Shown piece after piece: positions 17,561 to 26,429 of a stretch of DNA of 64,000 bases. The translations under genes were made by a program, and so were the position numbers. This stretch comes from Acidobacteriota bacterium (GTDB taxonomy: Bacteria; Acidobacteriota; Blastocatellia; UBA7656), in contig JBBPIG010000009.1 of NCBI GenBank assembly GCA_038040445.1, positions 1 to 64,000 on the forward strand. Reading direction: 5' to 3'. The notes under the pieces were generated by a model. The model worked only from the letters and a program-made list of their open reading frames with translations, ran no database searches and had not been told where the DNA came from. Position 1 is the first letter of the stretch, and every line of letters starts with the position of its first letter.

Positions 17561-18370
17561 TCATTTCGGAGCCGATGCCGCCTCGGCGGCAGCTTGCTGC
17601 TGTTGCTGCTTCTGCATAGCCATGTACTTGTCTTGCATTTCCATGGCTTTCTTCGTCAATTCTTCCTTTCGCCCGGGTTCGCGCTTCATGTCTTCAATGT
17701 AGACCAGCTTTTCATAGAACCAGGCATTGGCGTAGTGTTCGTCGACTGATATCGCCTTTTGCAGGTACCGGTGCGCCTTCAGAACGAGATCCTTCATCTC
17801 GTCGAGGATGTTCTGCGGTACGGTTCTGTTCTTCGATACGTAACCGGCGTTCAGATCGTAAGATTCCTGCCAGTAGCCCACCCCCAGAGTGTAGTAAACA
17901 TCAGCCTTGGTCTTGGCCGTAGCGGACGGCAGTGTCGCCCTTTTCTCCAGAGTCTCGCGCTGAGCCGCTCTGTACTCAGCCGCCCTGGCGGGGTTGACTC
18001 GAGTGAGCTGGCTATAGATGTTTGCTTTGAAGGCAAGCGCCTGATCTATTGCCTCGGCGTTGTCAGGATTCTTCCGGATGATCTCATCGTAAGCGTCGAT
18101 CGTTTTCTTGCCGAGCTCGTCGGTGAGGCTCTGGTCAAACTGGGCATTAAGCGCGCGAGCATAAAACAGTTGCGCGTTCGTCAAATCAGGGCTCAGATCC
18201 AGCGCTCGCGCGAACTGCTCTTCGGCCAATTGATATTTGCCCTTGTTGAACTCGCGCACGCCATCGTTGAGGCTGTTCTTGGCACGCAGGCTGTTGACGA
18301 CTCCACAACCTGGCATCGTTAGCGCAACCGCCAGCAACACTAGAAGGACAGGTCTATTCTTCTTGTTCAA
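17561..18370 (-). CDS. TPR-containing lipoprotein
   Basis: A 269-residue lipoprotein. It starts at TTG, eight bases after a clear GGAGG, with a lipobox in LLAVALTMPGCGVV. The mature part has tetratricopeptide-like helices (FNKGKYQLAEEQFARALDLSPDLTNAQLFYARAL, here split as FNKGKYQLAEEQFARALDLS and DLTNAQLFYARAL; later AHRYLQKAISVDEHYANAWF) and ends in a Q/A-rich tail. It is the last gene of the tonB-exbB-exbD-exbD run, 60 bp after the second exbD. A role in assembling or sensing the envelope energy-transducing complex is only inferred from position. Confidence 0.8.
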   Translation of the reverse strand: MNKKNRPVLLVLLAVALTMPGCGVVNSLRAKNSLNDGVREFNKGKYQLAEEQFARALDLSPDLTNAQLFYARALNAQFDQSLTDELGKKTIDAYDEIIRKNPDNAEAIDQALAFKANIYSQLTRVNPARAAEYRAAQRETLEKRATLPSATAKTKADVYYTLGVGYWQESYDLNAGYVSKNRTVPQNILDEMKDLVLKAHRYLQKAISVDEHYANAWFYEKLVYIEDMKREPGRKEELTKKAMEMQDKYMAMQKQQQQQAAAEAASAPK

Positions 18371-18429
18371 GGCTCGTACCTCCGGTTCTTGATCCGCGCC
18401 CCTTTTTCGATTTGGCGGGGCGAGCCCGT

Positions 18430-18885
18430 CTACTGCAAGTAGTCTATCTGGAGCCCAATGGGAAGTGCGCCCGCTCCCTTGACAGCGTCGATGACCGAAA
18501 CAATGTCGCCGTACTGTTTGTCCTTCGGCGCTTTGATGAACACGGTTTTGTCGGGCCGCTGTTCGAGCAGGTCCTTGAGCGTGGTAGATAGTTCCACCAG
18601 GGTCATGGGCTTGCTGTTCAACTCGACCTGCTGATCCAGCCCAGCGCCCTGCATCTTGACGTCGACCATCAGCAAGTCCGATGGCGGCACCAGTGAGTCC
18701 TTCGTCTCTTGCGGCTTCTGCGGGATTAGCGATTCGAACTTCGCTTCCTTCTGTGGCTGGATGACCATGAATATGATCAGCAGCACAAGCAATACGTCAA
18801 TCAGCGGGGTGACGTTGATGTTCGGGGGCGCAAGTCCCAGCCCTCTCGAATGATGGACTCCTTCGTCAACTTCTCCGTATGCCAT
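18430..18885 (-). CDS. ExbD/TolR family biopolymer transport protein (second copy)
   Basis: About 151 residues from the ATG giving MAYGEVDEGVHHSRGL; the upstream in-frame extension runs into the previous intergenic space and lacks family similarity. One membrane helix carries NINVTPLIDVLLVLLIIFMV, whose Asp is the proton-coupling residue of ExbD/TolR. The periplasmic domain has VELNSKPMTLVELSTTLKDL and KTVFIKAPKDKQYGDIVSVI. It differs clearly from the ExbD directly upstream, so the two may form a mixed dimer or serve different TonB partners. Confidence 0.92.
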   Translation of the reverse strand: MAYGEVDEGVHHSRGLGLAPPNINVTPLIDVLLVLLIIFMVIQPQKEAKFESLIPQKPQETKDSLVPPSDLLMVDVKMQGAGLDQQVELNSKPMTLVELSTTLKDLLEQRPDKTVFIKAPKDKQYGDIVSVIDAVKGAGALPIGLQIDYLQ

Positions 18886-19000
18886 GTTTGTTAAAGCTGC
18901 CGTGTGTGAAGCAGCATCCTCCCTGGTGTTTGATGCACAAATCCGGCGGGCGCTCGCAGGGAGCACCCGCAACCAATGCTACTTGCAAAGGGCGTTCTCG

Positions 19001-19453
19001 TTACTGGCCGCCGGCCGCGCCCGGACTCGTCTTCTCTTTTTCGGCGACCAAGCCTATACGGTCGAAGCCCGCGTCGCGAATCGAATCGATCACGGACACG
19101 ACTGTCCCGTACTTCACGAGCGTGCCGCTCTTGATGTACACGACCTGATCAGGCACTGGCTTGTCCTTGAGGATTGTCCTGATCCTCGTAGGAATATCTG
19201 CCATCGCGACCTTCTCGCGGCCAATATAAAACTCGCCGTCGTTTGGTATGGCGACAACCGCCGACGTTTCCTTGATGATGTTCGGGTCCGGGTCTGGATA
19301 CTTCGATTTGGGCAAGGCGACGCTGACACCGCTTTGCAACATAGGCGCAATGACCATGAAGATGATCAAAAGCACCAGCATCACGTCCACCATCGGTGTG
19401 ACGTTGATATCGGCGACGTAGCCACCTTCGCCGCTGCCTACTGCCATTGACAT
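19001..19453 (-). CDS. ExbD/TolR family biopolymer transport protein (first copy)
   Basis: A 150-residue protein with a short cytosolic N-terminus and a single membrane helix in ADINVTPMVDVMLVLLIIFM, including the conserved Asp that couples proton flow. The periplasmic domain contains FYIGREKVAMADIPTRIRTI and DQVVYIKSGTLVKYGTVVSV, typical of ExbD. It starts 9 bp after the exbB gene ends and works with ExbB to energise TonB or TolA. Confidence 0.93.
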   Translation of the reverse strand: MSMAVGSGEGGYVADINVTPMVDVMLVLLIIFMVIAPMLQSGVSVALPKSKYPDPDPNIIKETSAVVAIPNDGEFYIGREKVAMADIPTRIRTILKDKPVPDQVVYIKSGTLVKYGTVVSVIDSIRDAGFDRIGLVAEKEKTSPGAAGGQ

Positions 19454-19462
19454 AGCGTTACC

Positions 19463-20242
19463 TCACTTGAGTTCGCGGCGTTTGATGAAGTAGTCGATGA
19501 GTTCCGATGACGAGTTGTCCATCTCGATCTGGAAGCCCTCGACTTTGTTGGTGAAGATGTTGAAGGCCCACACCGCAGGAATCGCCACCAGCAGTCCGAA
19601 CGCAGTTTCGATCAGCGCCTCGGAGATGCCGCCCGCGACCGCCGCGATGCCGGTCCCTTCAGCCGCCTTCATTCCCTGGAATGCGCCGATGATCCCGATG
19701 ACCGTTCCGAGCAATCCCACGAACGGAGCCGTCGATCCGATGGTCGCCAGACCCGAAAGACCGCGCTTCAGCTCGGCGGTCTTCAACGCCGTCGAGCGTT
19801 GCAGTGCTCGCCGCGCGGCATCCATCGTGGTTCCCGATATGTCGGCGCCCCCCTGATGAGCCTGAAACTCCTGCAGCCCGGCATTGACTACCATCGCGAG
19901 ATGCGACTTCTTGTGGCGATCGGAAATAGCAATCGCCTCGTCAATGCGGTTATCGCGAAGCGCGGCCGCGACCTTGGGCGCGAACTGTCGCGATTGGTTG
20001 CGGGCGGCGTTGAAGGTGAGCCAGCGCTCGACCATAACGGCAATCGAGTACATGCTCATGATGGCCAGCACGACTGCAATGAGCAGCGCGGGCCATTTCA
20101 TCTTCTGGATCATGCCCCAGAGCGAAAAGTCCTCGGTTCCGCTAGCCGCGCCCTTGTCAACGGCTGCCTCTTCGGCCGCTTGGAGCAAAAAGAAAGCGAG
20201 CTTGTTGCCCGCCAGCCAGATGTTCGATAGAAGAAGTAGCAT
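19463..20242 (-). CDS. exbB: ExbB/TolQ/MotA family proton channel protein
   Basis: A 259-residue inner-membrane protein. It has an N-terminal hydrophobic stretch (about residues 1-25), a first core helix ALLIAVVLAIMSMYSIAVMV, a cytosolic helical loop, and the paired helices with GLATIGSTAPFVGLLGTVIG and ALIETAFGLLVAIPAVWAFN. The last two motifs are the family signature. Together with the two ExbD proteins and TonB it forms the proton-driven complex that powers outer-membrane receptors. The gene lies between tonB and exbD in one direction. Confidence 0.94.
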   Translation of the reverse strand: MLLLLSNIWLAGNKLAFFLLQAAEEAAVDKGAASGTEDFSLWGMIQKMKWPALLIAVVLAIMSMYSIAVMVERWLTFNAARNQSRQFAPKVAAALRDNRIDEAIAISDRHKKSHLAMVVNAGLQEFQAHQGGADISGTTMDAARRALQRSTALKTAELKRGLSGLATIGSTAPFVGLLGTVIGIIGAFQGMKAAEGTGIAAVAGGISEALIETAFGLLVAIPAVWAFNIFTNKVEGFQIEMDNSSSELIDYFIKRRELK

Positions 20243-20326
20243 TGGTAGAAACCCTCCAAAGTCAAATTAGGATCGTTGTACAGTGAGGCTGCGACTCGGA
20301 GCGCTCGCAACCTCATACCATATTGT

Positions 20327-21088
20327 TCACAGGTTGAAGTTGAACGTGATCGTGCCAATCACTTTGACTGGCACCCCGGTTAACATTGTCGGGCTGAACT
20401 TCCAACCTCGTGCCGCATTGACTGCCGCGTCCTTAAGCAGTGGGTGACCCGAAATTGCGCGTGCTGAAATCACGCTCCCTTGTTCGTCAACGGTTACTTC
20501 TACGACCACCGCCCCGTTAACCCGCGCGGCTTTTGCCAGCGGCGGATAGGTCGGCTCAACGCGTCTGGTGGCGGACCCCTGAAACACGCCTCCCGATTTT
20601 CGGATGATCTTGGGCGGCTCAGGTTTCTTTTCCTCCGGTGGAGGCGGAGGCGGCTCTGCCGGGCCCGTCGGACCAATTCCACCGGGCACGCCACCTGGTA
20701 CGCCACCCGGCACGCCCCCGGGAACCCCGCCCGGCTGACCGCCAACGTCGCCGATGTTGCTGCTCACGAACTGCGGTGGCTTGGGTGACGGCGCCTTGAT
20801 TTCTTTTGGCGGCTCTTTAGCAGAGACGAAACCAGTGGGCGCGTCCGGTTTGAGTTGCTTGACGGGCGCTGCCGCAGGCGGGGGAGGAGGCGGAGGAGGC
20901 GGTGGTGGTGGTGGCGCCAGCAGTGTCAGTGCGTTGAATTGTTCGTTCAGCTTGGCGTCGTAGGCCACGATACCCCACACGATCACCGCCGTTAAAACCG
21001 ACACCCAGATTGCCGCAGTCACCGTGAAGTAAACCCACCGCTCGGATCGTCTCCTCGTCGCCGACGACTCTACTAGTTGGTCAAACAT
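20327..21088 (-). CDS. tonB: TonB family energy transducer
   Basis: A 253-residue protein with a cytosolic N-terminus, one membrane helix near residues 22-45 (YFTVTAAIWVSVLTAVIVWG), and a long proline-rich periplasmic spacer. The spacer includes a run of 13 prolines and four or so PGGV repeats, then another proline block. The C-terminal TonB domain runs from about residue 165 (FQGSATRRVEPTYPPLAKAA) to AARGWKFSPTMLTGVPVKV. It opens the tonB-exbB-exbD-exbD run, with TGGAGG before the ATG. It transfers energy from the ExbB/ExbD motor to outer-membrane transporters. Confidence 0.94.
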   Translation of the reverse strand: MFDQLVESSATRRRSERWVYFTVTAAIWVSVLTAVIVWGIVAYDAKLNEQFNALTLLAPPPPPPPPPPPPPAAAPVKQLKPDAPTGFVSAKEPPKEIKAPSPKPPQFVSSNIGDVGGQPGGVPGGVPGGVPGGVPGGIGPTGPAEPPPPPPEEKKPEPPKIIRKSGGVFQGSATRRVEPTYPPLAKAARVNGAVVVEVTVDEQGSVISARAISGHPLLKDAAVNAARGWKFSPTMLTGVPVKVIGTITFNFNL

Positions 21089-21457
21089 TGAACTAAACCT
21101 CCAGTTATTGCGATGGGTCGGAGAAGCACCTTATTGAGCGCCAGTCTGCATCCGGTTGCAATCCATTGAATGAGGCGCTCGCTTCGAACGTGCCCGATAG
21201 ACGTCGCCACCGTCTCTCTGGAGAGACAGGTAAAGCATGCAGACAGAAGTACGATTAATAAAAAGCACTTATTCTGCTGAAAGTCTGGCTGAAAACCGGC
21301 TGAGTCTACACTTGCCTTCCCATCTAGTCAAGAAGTTTTCAAGCTTCCAACAAGTTAGACACCGGCAATTCCGGCTTTGTTCCCGCCAGTCGATCGCGCA
21401 CCGAAGAGAGCGGCTACGCTCCGAGGCCGGCGATCGCCGCTCCGCACTCCAAGAGGG
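21089..21457. other. Intergenic region between secF and tonB
   Basis: These 369 bp separate the secF stop from the tonB start on the same strand. I see a short palindrome GTCTCT-CTGG-AGAGAC (about 21213-21228) and AT-rich sequence near 21255-21275 that could hold the tonB promoter. No gene, RNA gene or recognised riboswitch is visible. Confidence 0.4.
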
Positions 21458-22951
21458 TTACACCTTCGCCAGAGTTCGCTCGGCAGCGCGTGCCTTCGTT
21501 TCAACGGATCTACCGCGCCCTTTATTGCGGCCGGTCACATATTCCCACCAGAGCATCACCGGGCTCGCAACCGCGATAGTAGAATAGCAGCCGACGATTA
21601 TGCCGATCGTCAGAGCGAGCGCAAAACCCCTCAGCACTTCGCCTCCAAACAGAACTATCGCAACAACAGAAAGGAACGTCAGCCCGGAGGTGATGACCGT
21701 TCGCGAAAGAGTCTGATTGATCGCGTCGTTGGCGAGCTGGACGAGGCTATCCCTTCGACGCAGCCTGGTGTTCTCGCGTATGCGGTCGAAGATGACTATC
21801 GTGTCGTTCATCGAGTAGCCTACTAGCGTGAGCAACGCGGCAATAACCGTCAGGCTGATCTCCCACTGGAACAAGGCGAAAATCCCGAGGGTGACCAACA
21901 CGTCGTGAAAGACCGCAAGCACCGCCGCCACTCCATAGATCCACTCGAAGCGGAACGCGATGTACACAAGCATTCCTGCCAGCGCCGCAAGCGTCACGTA
22001 AATCGCTCGGTTGCGCAAGTCCCGCCCCACCACCGCGCCAACCACGTTAGCAGAAATCACGGCGAAGGAGCCTTCCGTGAAGTACGGCTTCATTTTGTCT
22101 AGCAACTCTGCCGACACGTCTTGGGTTTGAAGCAGGCCGATGTCGGTTATGACTCCGCTACTATTCTTGCGATAGTCGGCGATGGCTTGCGCCGCCTTCG
22201 AATAGGTGTCAGATCCAGGGCCAACACCAAGCGGGTCGATGCGTCCCAGCGCGTCTTCGATCTCGCTCTTTCCAGCCAGGTTCAAGTCGATCTTACCTGC
22301 GAAGAACCGGTCGAGAATCACCTGGTTGACCTTGTTCTGATCGAAGTTGGCCAAATCCTTCACGTCCAGAGTCAGACCCCGTAGCGCGCTGATGTCTTGA
22401 AGGAACCCCTTGTTCGGCCCGTCGCGGAAAGAGATGATCTGATCGCCGACCTGACGATAGGGATGGTCAGTAGGGAAGTACTGCGCCTTTATTTCAAGCG
22501 GATCAATCTGACGCAATTCTGCTTCGATTCCCGCGGCGTCAATACTGTTGATGTTGACAACGCCCGCGGCAATATCGCCGGAGGGATTGAGCCGTTGTAA
22601 CGCCCCAATAATAGCGCGCTTGTCCTCGTCAACGCGGCGCTCAGCCTCCGTCCCGATGCCAAGCTGCGGAGAATGGATGATCAGCTCATTATGCCGGCTC
22701 GTTACCGGCTGAAGTGTCACCTTCTGCGTGTCGATGCCAGCCGAGCCGAGAGCCGTGCGAATCTGGTCGAGCGAGGGCGACTCTCTGAATCGCACGTGCA
22801 TCATCGTGCCGCCGGTGAAGTCGACTCCCAGATTGAACCCGCGAATCTGGACCGCGGCTGCGCCCAACAACAACAGGAAAATCGTGATGCCGATGAAGAA
22901 CTTCTTCGCTTTGATCCAGTCGATCTTAGGATTCCTGAATAGCTCTACCAT
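21458..22951 (-). CDS. secF: Protein translocase subunit SecF with large periplasmic insertion
   Basis: A 497-residue protein from the ATG giving MVELFRNPKIDWIKAKK; an in-frame extension upstream comes from a palindromic repeat. It has TM1 at about 17-36, then NLGVDFTGGTMMHVRF. The usual SecF end is intact: VVGAVVGRDLRNRAIYV, AFRFEWIYG, FALFQWEISLT, SMNDTIVIFDRIRENTRLR and the last helix. Typical SecF is about 300 residues. Here the first periplasmic domain is enlarged by nearly 200 residues with repeated RxIDPL-type helices (ELRQIDPLEIKA, LGRIDPLGVGPG). SecDF uses proton flow to pull exported proteins. It follows secD, yajC and tgt in one transcript direction. Confidence 0.94.
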   Translation of the reverse strand: MVELFRNPKIDWIKAKKFFIGITIFLLLLGAAAVQIRGFNLGVDFTGGTMMHVRFRESPSLDQIRTALGSAGIDTQKVTLQPVTSRHNELIIHSPQLGIGTEAERRVDEDKRAIIGALQRLNPSGDIAAGVVNINSIDAAGIEAELRQIDPLEIKAQYFPTDHPYRQVGDQIISFRDGPNKGFLQDISALRGLTLDVKDLANFDQNKVNQVILDRFFAGKIDLNLAGKSEIEDALGRIDPLGVGPGSDTYSKAAQAIADYRKNSSGVITDIGLLQTQDVSAELLDKMKPYFTEGSFAVISANVVGAVVGRDLRNRAIYVTLAALAGMLVYIAFRFEWIYGVAAVLAVFHDVLVTLGIFALFQWEISLTVIAALLTLVGYSMNDTIVIFDRIRENTRLRRRDSLVQLANDAINQTLSRTVITSGLTFLSVVAIVLFGGEVLRGFALALTIGIIVGCYSTIAVASPVMLWWEYVTGRNKGRGRSVETKARAAERTLAKV

Positions 22952-22965
22952 AGTGACTCGTGATG

Positions 22966-23008
22966 CGTGAACCGTGATGCGTGACCGGATCACGCATCAG
23001 GTTCACGT
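22966..23008. repeat. GATGCGTGA palindrome between secD and secF
   Basis: CGTGAACCGTGATGCGTGA pairs with TCACGCATCAGGTTCACG with one unpaired base and a 5-base loop. It fills the gap between the secD stop and the secF start. Related words occur at 44950-45020. Confidence 0.75.
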
Positions 23009-23009
23009 T

Positions 23010-24668
23010 TCATATACTCAATGTCTCCACTCTTGCGCTGCGGTTGAGATGCCACATGAAAATCGTCCTCGACACGAACACCGCCGTGAACAGGTTCGCC
23101 AAAAGACCGACAACCAGTGTGACCGCGAAGCCACGAATCGGACCTGTGCCGAACACGAACAGGAAAACCGCTGAAACGATCGTCGTCACGTGCGTGTCTA
23201 TGATCGTCAGGAAGGCCTTGTTAAACCCGACGTCTACGGCCGACGCGACTACCTTGCCGCTTCGCATCTCATCGCGTATGCGCTCGAAAATCAGCACATT
23301 CGAGTCAACCGCCATGCCTATCGTCAAGATCACCCCGGCGATACCGGGCAAGGTCAGCACCGCTTCAAACATGACCAGCGCCGCAACCAGCAAAATAAGG
23401 TTAAGAATGAGCGCCAGCACTGCGTTGATCCCCGATCCGCGATAGTAGAACAGCATGAACGCTACTACCGCGAGCAGTCCGGCTATCGAAGCGGTCACGC
23501 CTTGCCGTATCGAATCGGCGCCAAGCGATGGACCTACGGTACGTTCCTCCAGGTACACGGCCTTCGCCGGCAGCGCCCCTGACCGCAGAATCAGCGCCAG
23601 GTCCTCGGCTGCTTTTTTCGTGAAGGTACCGGTTATCTGGCCCCGGTCGCTGATCTGGCCATTAATTGAGGGCGCTGATTTGACTTCGTTATTTAGGACG
23701 ATCGCGAGGTGATCCTTTATATGTTTCCCGGTGGCGTCCGAGAATCGTCTTGCGCCCTCGGGCAATAGCGTGAAGTCAATCTCGTAGGACGCGCCCCCAT
23801 ATTCAGAAGATCTCGCAGATGCGTCGCGCATGTCGAGCCCGGTGATCACCGAATTCTTTCCTACGACCACCCACCCTTCCTGAGCCGCTCCGCCTGAATC
23901 GGGACGGTCCCGATAGAAGAGAACTTCGTACTGGCTGGTGTACGGGTCGTTACCCGGCGGAGTCGATTTGGCGATCGCCTCCGCCTGCTCCTTTGTGGGG
24001 TACGGAATCTCCGTCCCCGGCGCCACAAGCTTCAGCTCGAGATTGGAGTCGGCGTTGAGCGTGTTCTTCACTCGTTCAGGGTCGTCGACTCCGGGCATCT
24101 GAATCACGATCTGATATGTTCCCTCGCCGCCCTGCCGCTGAATCGTAGGCTCGGTAACGCCGAACGCGTTGACCCGATTCTCGATGATCGCCTTCGCCTG
24201 CTCCGTCGCCTTTTCGCGCAACTCGTTCTGCTTGGTTTCGGAAAGCGACGCTATTACTGAGTTGCCCTTCTCGCTGATGCTCCAATCTAGTCCGAAATCG
24301 TTCTCCAGTTCCCTCACTATATCCGAGTTCTTCGTGCTGTCGGGGACTTCCACGGCCACCTTGCCAGGCGTATCGCCGTTCACAGTCGTAAAGGGCAGGT
24401 TCTTCTCTTGCAGCTTGACGGCGGCCACCTCCGCATTGCGCTGAGTAACCTTCCGTATGACCTCGTCGGTCTGCACCTGCATCACCAGGTGGCTGCCGCC
24501 GCGAAGATCGAGACCCAGGTGGATGTTCTCCGAAAGATTCTGTTTGATCTGCGACCAACTGGTGAAGTCTTTGATCGTGGGTTTGTGATGCGGCTTGAAG
24601 ACTATCGCGATTCCGGCCAGTGTTACGATCACTATTATGATGACCCTGTTTCTAATCTTGCTTTGCAT
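23010..24668 (-). CDS. secD: Protein translocase subunit SecD
   Basis: A 552-residue partner of SecF. TM1 is VIIIVIVTLAGIAIVF. The P1 domain starts with LGLDLRGGSHLVMQVQTDEV and holds ATEQAKAIIENRVNAFGVTE and QIVIQMPGVDDPERVKN. The conserved base includes GGASYEIDF and LAIVLNNEVKSAPSINGQIS. Five more helices follow, with SIRQGVTASIAGLLAVVAFM, DSNVLIFERIRDEMRSGK and DTHVTTIVSAVFLF, all standard for SecD. It sits 19 bp after yajC and before secF, a conserved operon order. Confidence 0.96.
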   Translation of the reverse strand: MQSKIRNRVIIIVIVTLAGIAIVFKPHHKPTIKDFTSWSQIKQNLSENIHLGLDLRGGSHLVMQVQTDEVIRKVTQRNAEVAAVKLQEKNLPFTTVNGDTPGKVAVEVPDSTKNSDIVRELENDFGLDWSISEKGNSVIASLSETKQNELREKATEQAKAIIENRVNAFGVTEPTIQRQGGEGTYQIVIQMPGVDDPERVKNTLNADSNLELKLVAPGTEIPYPTKEQAEAIAKSTPPGNDPYTSQYEVLFYRDRPDSGGAAQEGWVVVGKNSVITGLDMRDASARSSEYGGASYEIDFTLLPEGARRFSDATGKHIKDHLAIVLNNEVKSAPSINGQISDRGQITGTFTKKAAEDLALILRSGALPAKAVYLEERTVGPSLGADSIRQGVTASIAGLLAVVAFMLFYYRGSGINAVLALILNLILLVAALVMFEAVLTLPGIAGVILTIGMAVDSNVLIFERIRDEMRSGKVVASAVDVGFNKAFLTIIDTHVTTIVSAVFLFVFGTGPIRGFAVTLVVGLLANLFTAVFVSRTIFMWHLNRSARVETLSI

Positions 24669-24686
24669 ACTGCCTCGCCTTAGACG

Positions 24687-25040
24687 TTACTTGCTCGCTT
24701 CGACTTCCTTCTCCGAGTCCTGTAATCGGGCTATTGCGCTGCGTTCGGCTTCGATTGAGACAGACTGGGCGATTCTCAACTGAACCGTGTCGTCCTTCTC
24801 GCGCACCGCGACGATCGTCCCGTAGATTCCTCCGGTGGTCACTACCTTGTCGCCGGCCTTCAGCGCTTTCAACAGATTCTGTCGTTCCTCCTGCGCCTTA
24901 CGCTGCTTCTTTTGCTGCGGTCGTATGAGCAGGAAGTAAAAGATGACAAAGATCAGGATGAATGGCAGCAGACCAGCCAATCCACCCAATCCACCTGGTT
25001 GAAGAAAAGCCAAAGAACCGAAATTCATGGTTGTAGTCAT
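24687..25040 (-). CDS. yajC: Preprotein translocase subunit YajC
   Basis: A 117-residue inner-membrane protein. It has a single helix (GLLPFILIFVIFYFLLIRPQ) followed by the family signature RPQQKKQRKAQEERQNLLKA and a small beta domain LKAGDKVVTTGGIYGTIVAV. It is an accessory of the SecDF complex. It lies between tgt and secD, as in many bacteria. Two in-frame ATGs four codons apart are possible starts. Confidence 0.95.
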   Translation of the reverse strand: MTTTMNFGSLAFLQPGGLGGLAGLLPFILIFVIFYFLLIRPQQKKQRKAQEERQNLLKALKAGDKVVTTGGIYGTIVAVREKDDTVQLRIAQSVSIEAERSAIARLQDSEKEVEASK

Positions 25041-25111
25041 TGATGACGTTTTGGCACTTCCAGTGGGAGGGTTCGCCCGCGGGGGCTGCGGTCCGAAATC
25101 CTTTGGTAGGC

Positions 25112-26287
25112 TCAGTCCTGTCCGCGTGCTAGGCCGCTCAGAAAAGAATCACGAAACTCGTTAAAAGTGCCAAGCAAAATAGATTGCCTCAACATACCCA
25201 TCATGTCAAGGTAGAAGCTCACGTTGTGAAGCGAGCTTAGCACTGATCCGAGTATCTCGCCGCTCATATACAAATGCCGCACGTAAGCTCGCGAATATCT
25301 TGCGCACACGGCGCACCGGCAAGCTCCATCAATAGGCCGCGAGTCATCTCGATAGCGCGCGTTCTTTATGTTGAGCTTCCCGCTGCTGGTGAAGAGCTGA
25401 CCGTTGCGCGCGTTTCGGGTTGGCATCACACAATCGAACATGTCGACGCCCAGCGCAACCGCTTCGACGATGTCCTCAGGTGTGCCAAATCCCATCAAAT
25501 AGCGAGGCCGGTCCTCAGGCATTAGCGGCGCGATGTGAGAAACCACTTCGAACATCGCGCTCTTCTCTTCGCCGACCGACAGCCCGCCAATCGCATATCC
25601 GTCGAAGCCTATCTCGACCAGCCCGGCAAGGCTCTGCTCTCGAAGGTCAAGGAATGTGCTTCCTTGATTGATCCCGAACAAGGCTTGAGTGGGATTGACT
25701 ATAGTGATCGCGGCGCTTTCAGCAGAAGCGGGCTCGGAGTGTAGCTCGTGGAGCCGCTCCTTGGATCTTCTAGCCCAACGTTGGGTGAGATCGAGAGACG
25801 CGAGCGCTTCTTCTCGAGTTGCGGGAAACGAGGTGCACTCATCAAAGGCCATCACGATGTCCGACCCGAGCGCCGATTGAATCTCCATCGATTTTTCGGG
25901 TGACAAAAAGTGCGTCGAGCCGTCCAGATGAGATTGGAACTCGACACCTTCCTCGCTGATCTTTCGAAGGGCAGTCAAGCTGAAGACTTGAAACCCGCCG
26001 CTGTCGGTCAAGATCGGGCGCTGCCAGGACATGAACCGATGCAAGCCGCCGAGCTGATTGATGGTCGGGTGGCCCGGCCTCAAGTAAAGGTGATAGGTGT
26101 TGCCAAGGATGATCGAGGCTCCAGCCTCTTCGAGCATTTGCTGGGTTAGAGCTTTGACCGTTCCTTGTGTGCCGACGGGCATGAAAACAGGCGTGTCAAT
26201 CGAGCCGTGAGGGGTCGTGACGCGCCCGACGCGTGCTCGCGTGCCGGCGTCGGTTGCGATCTTCTCGAATGAGAACTGGTTGTTCAT
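25112..26287 (-). CDS. tgt: tRNA-guanine transglycosylase
   Basis: A 391-residue enzyme that swaps guanine 34 for the queuosine precursor preQ1 in tRNAs with GUN anticodons. I chose the ATG giving MNNQFSFEKIATDAGTRARV; a longer frame adds an unsupported 17 residues. Landmarks are TPVFMPVGTQGTVKALT, the catalytic region ILTDSGGFQVFSL, GYAIGGLSVGEEKS and the second Asp in GVDMFDCVMPTRNARNG. The zinc site is CRCAVCARYSRAYVRHLY plus the downstream His. It leads the tgt-yajC-secD-secF cluster. Confidence 0.96.
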   Translation of the reverse strand: MNNQFSFEKIATDAGTRARVGRVTTPHGSIDTPVFMPVGTQGTVKALTQQMLEEAGASIILGNTYHLYLRPGHPTINQLGGLHRFMSWQRPILTDSGGFQVFSLTALRKISEEGVEFQSHLDGSTHFLSPEKSMEIQSALGSDIVMAFDECTSFPATREEALASLDLTQRWARRSKERLHELHSEPASAESAAITIVNPTQALFGINQGSTFLDLREQSLAGLVEIGFDGYAIGGLSVGEEKSAMFEVVSHIAPLMPEDRPRYLMGFGTPEDIVEAVALGVDMFDCVMPTRNARNGQLFTSSGKLNIKNARYRDDSRPIDGACRCAVCARYSRAYVRHLYMSGEILGSVLSSLHNVSFYLDMMGMLRQSILLGTFNEFRDSFLSGLARGQD

Positions 26288-26368
26288 TTCAGTAGCGATC
26301 TTGCCCGCGCAGGGTAAGTCCCGCAAGCCGGCACGCACGTTTGTCGCGATCAGCGGCTTGTGCTACAA

Positions 26369-26402
26369 GTTCGTAGTCCCGCCTTTAGGCGGAAGTTTGT
26401 AT
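26369..26402. repeat. REP-type palindrome (GTTCGTAGT family), copy 1
   Basis: GTTCGTAGTCCCGCCTTTAG followed by GCGGAAGTTTGT; CCGCC-TTTA-GGCGG forms the stem. The complement of 28813-28846 is the same sequence with a few changes, and a partial copy lies at 55123-55136. Confidence 0.7.
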
Positions 26403-26429
26403 CCGGTTTGCACGAGGACACAAATTCGA

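Noticed and set aside
21089-21457. Riboswitch or small RNA upstream of tonB
   Set aside because: Short palindromes are present, but no known consensus can be matched.
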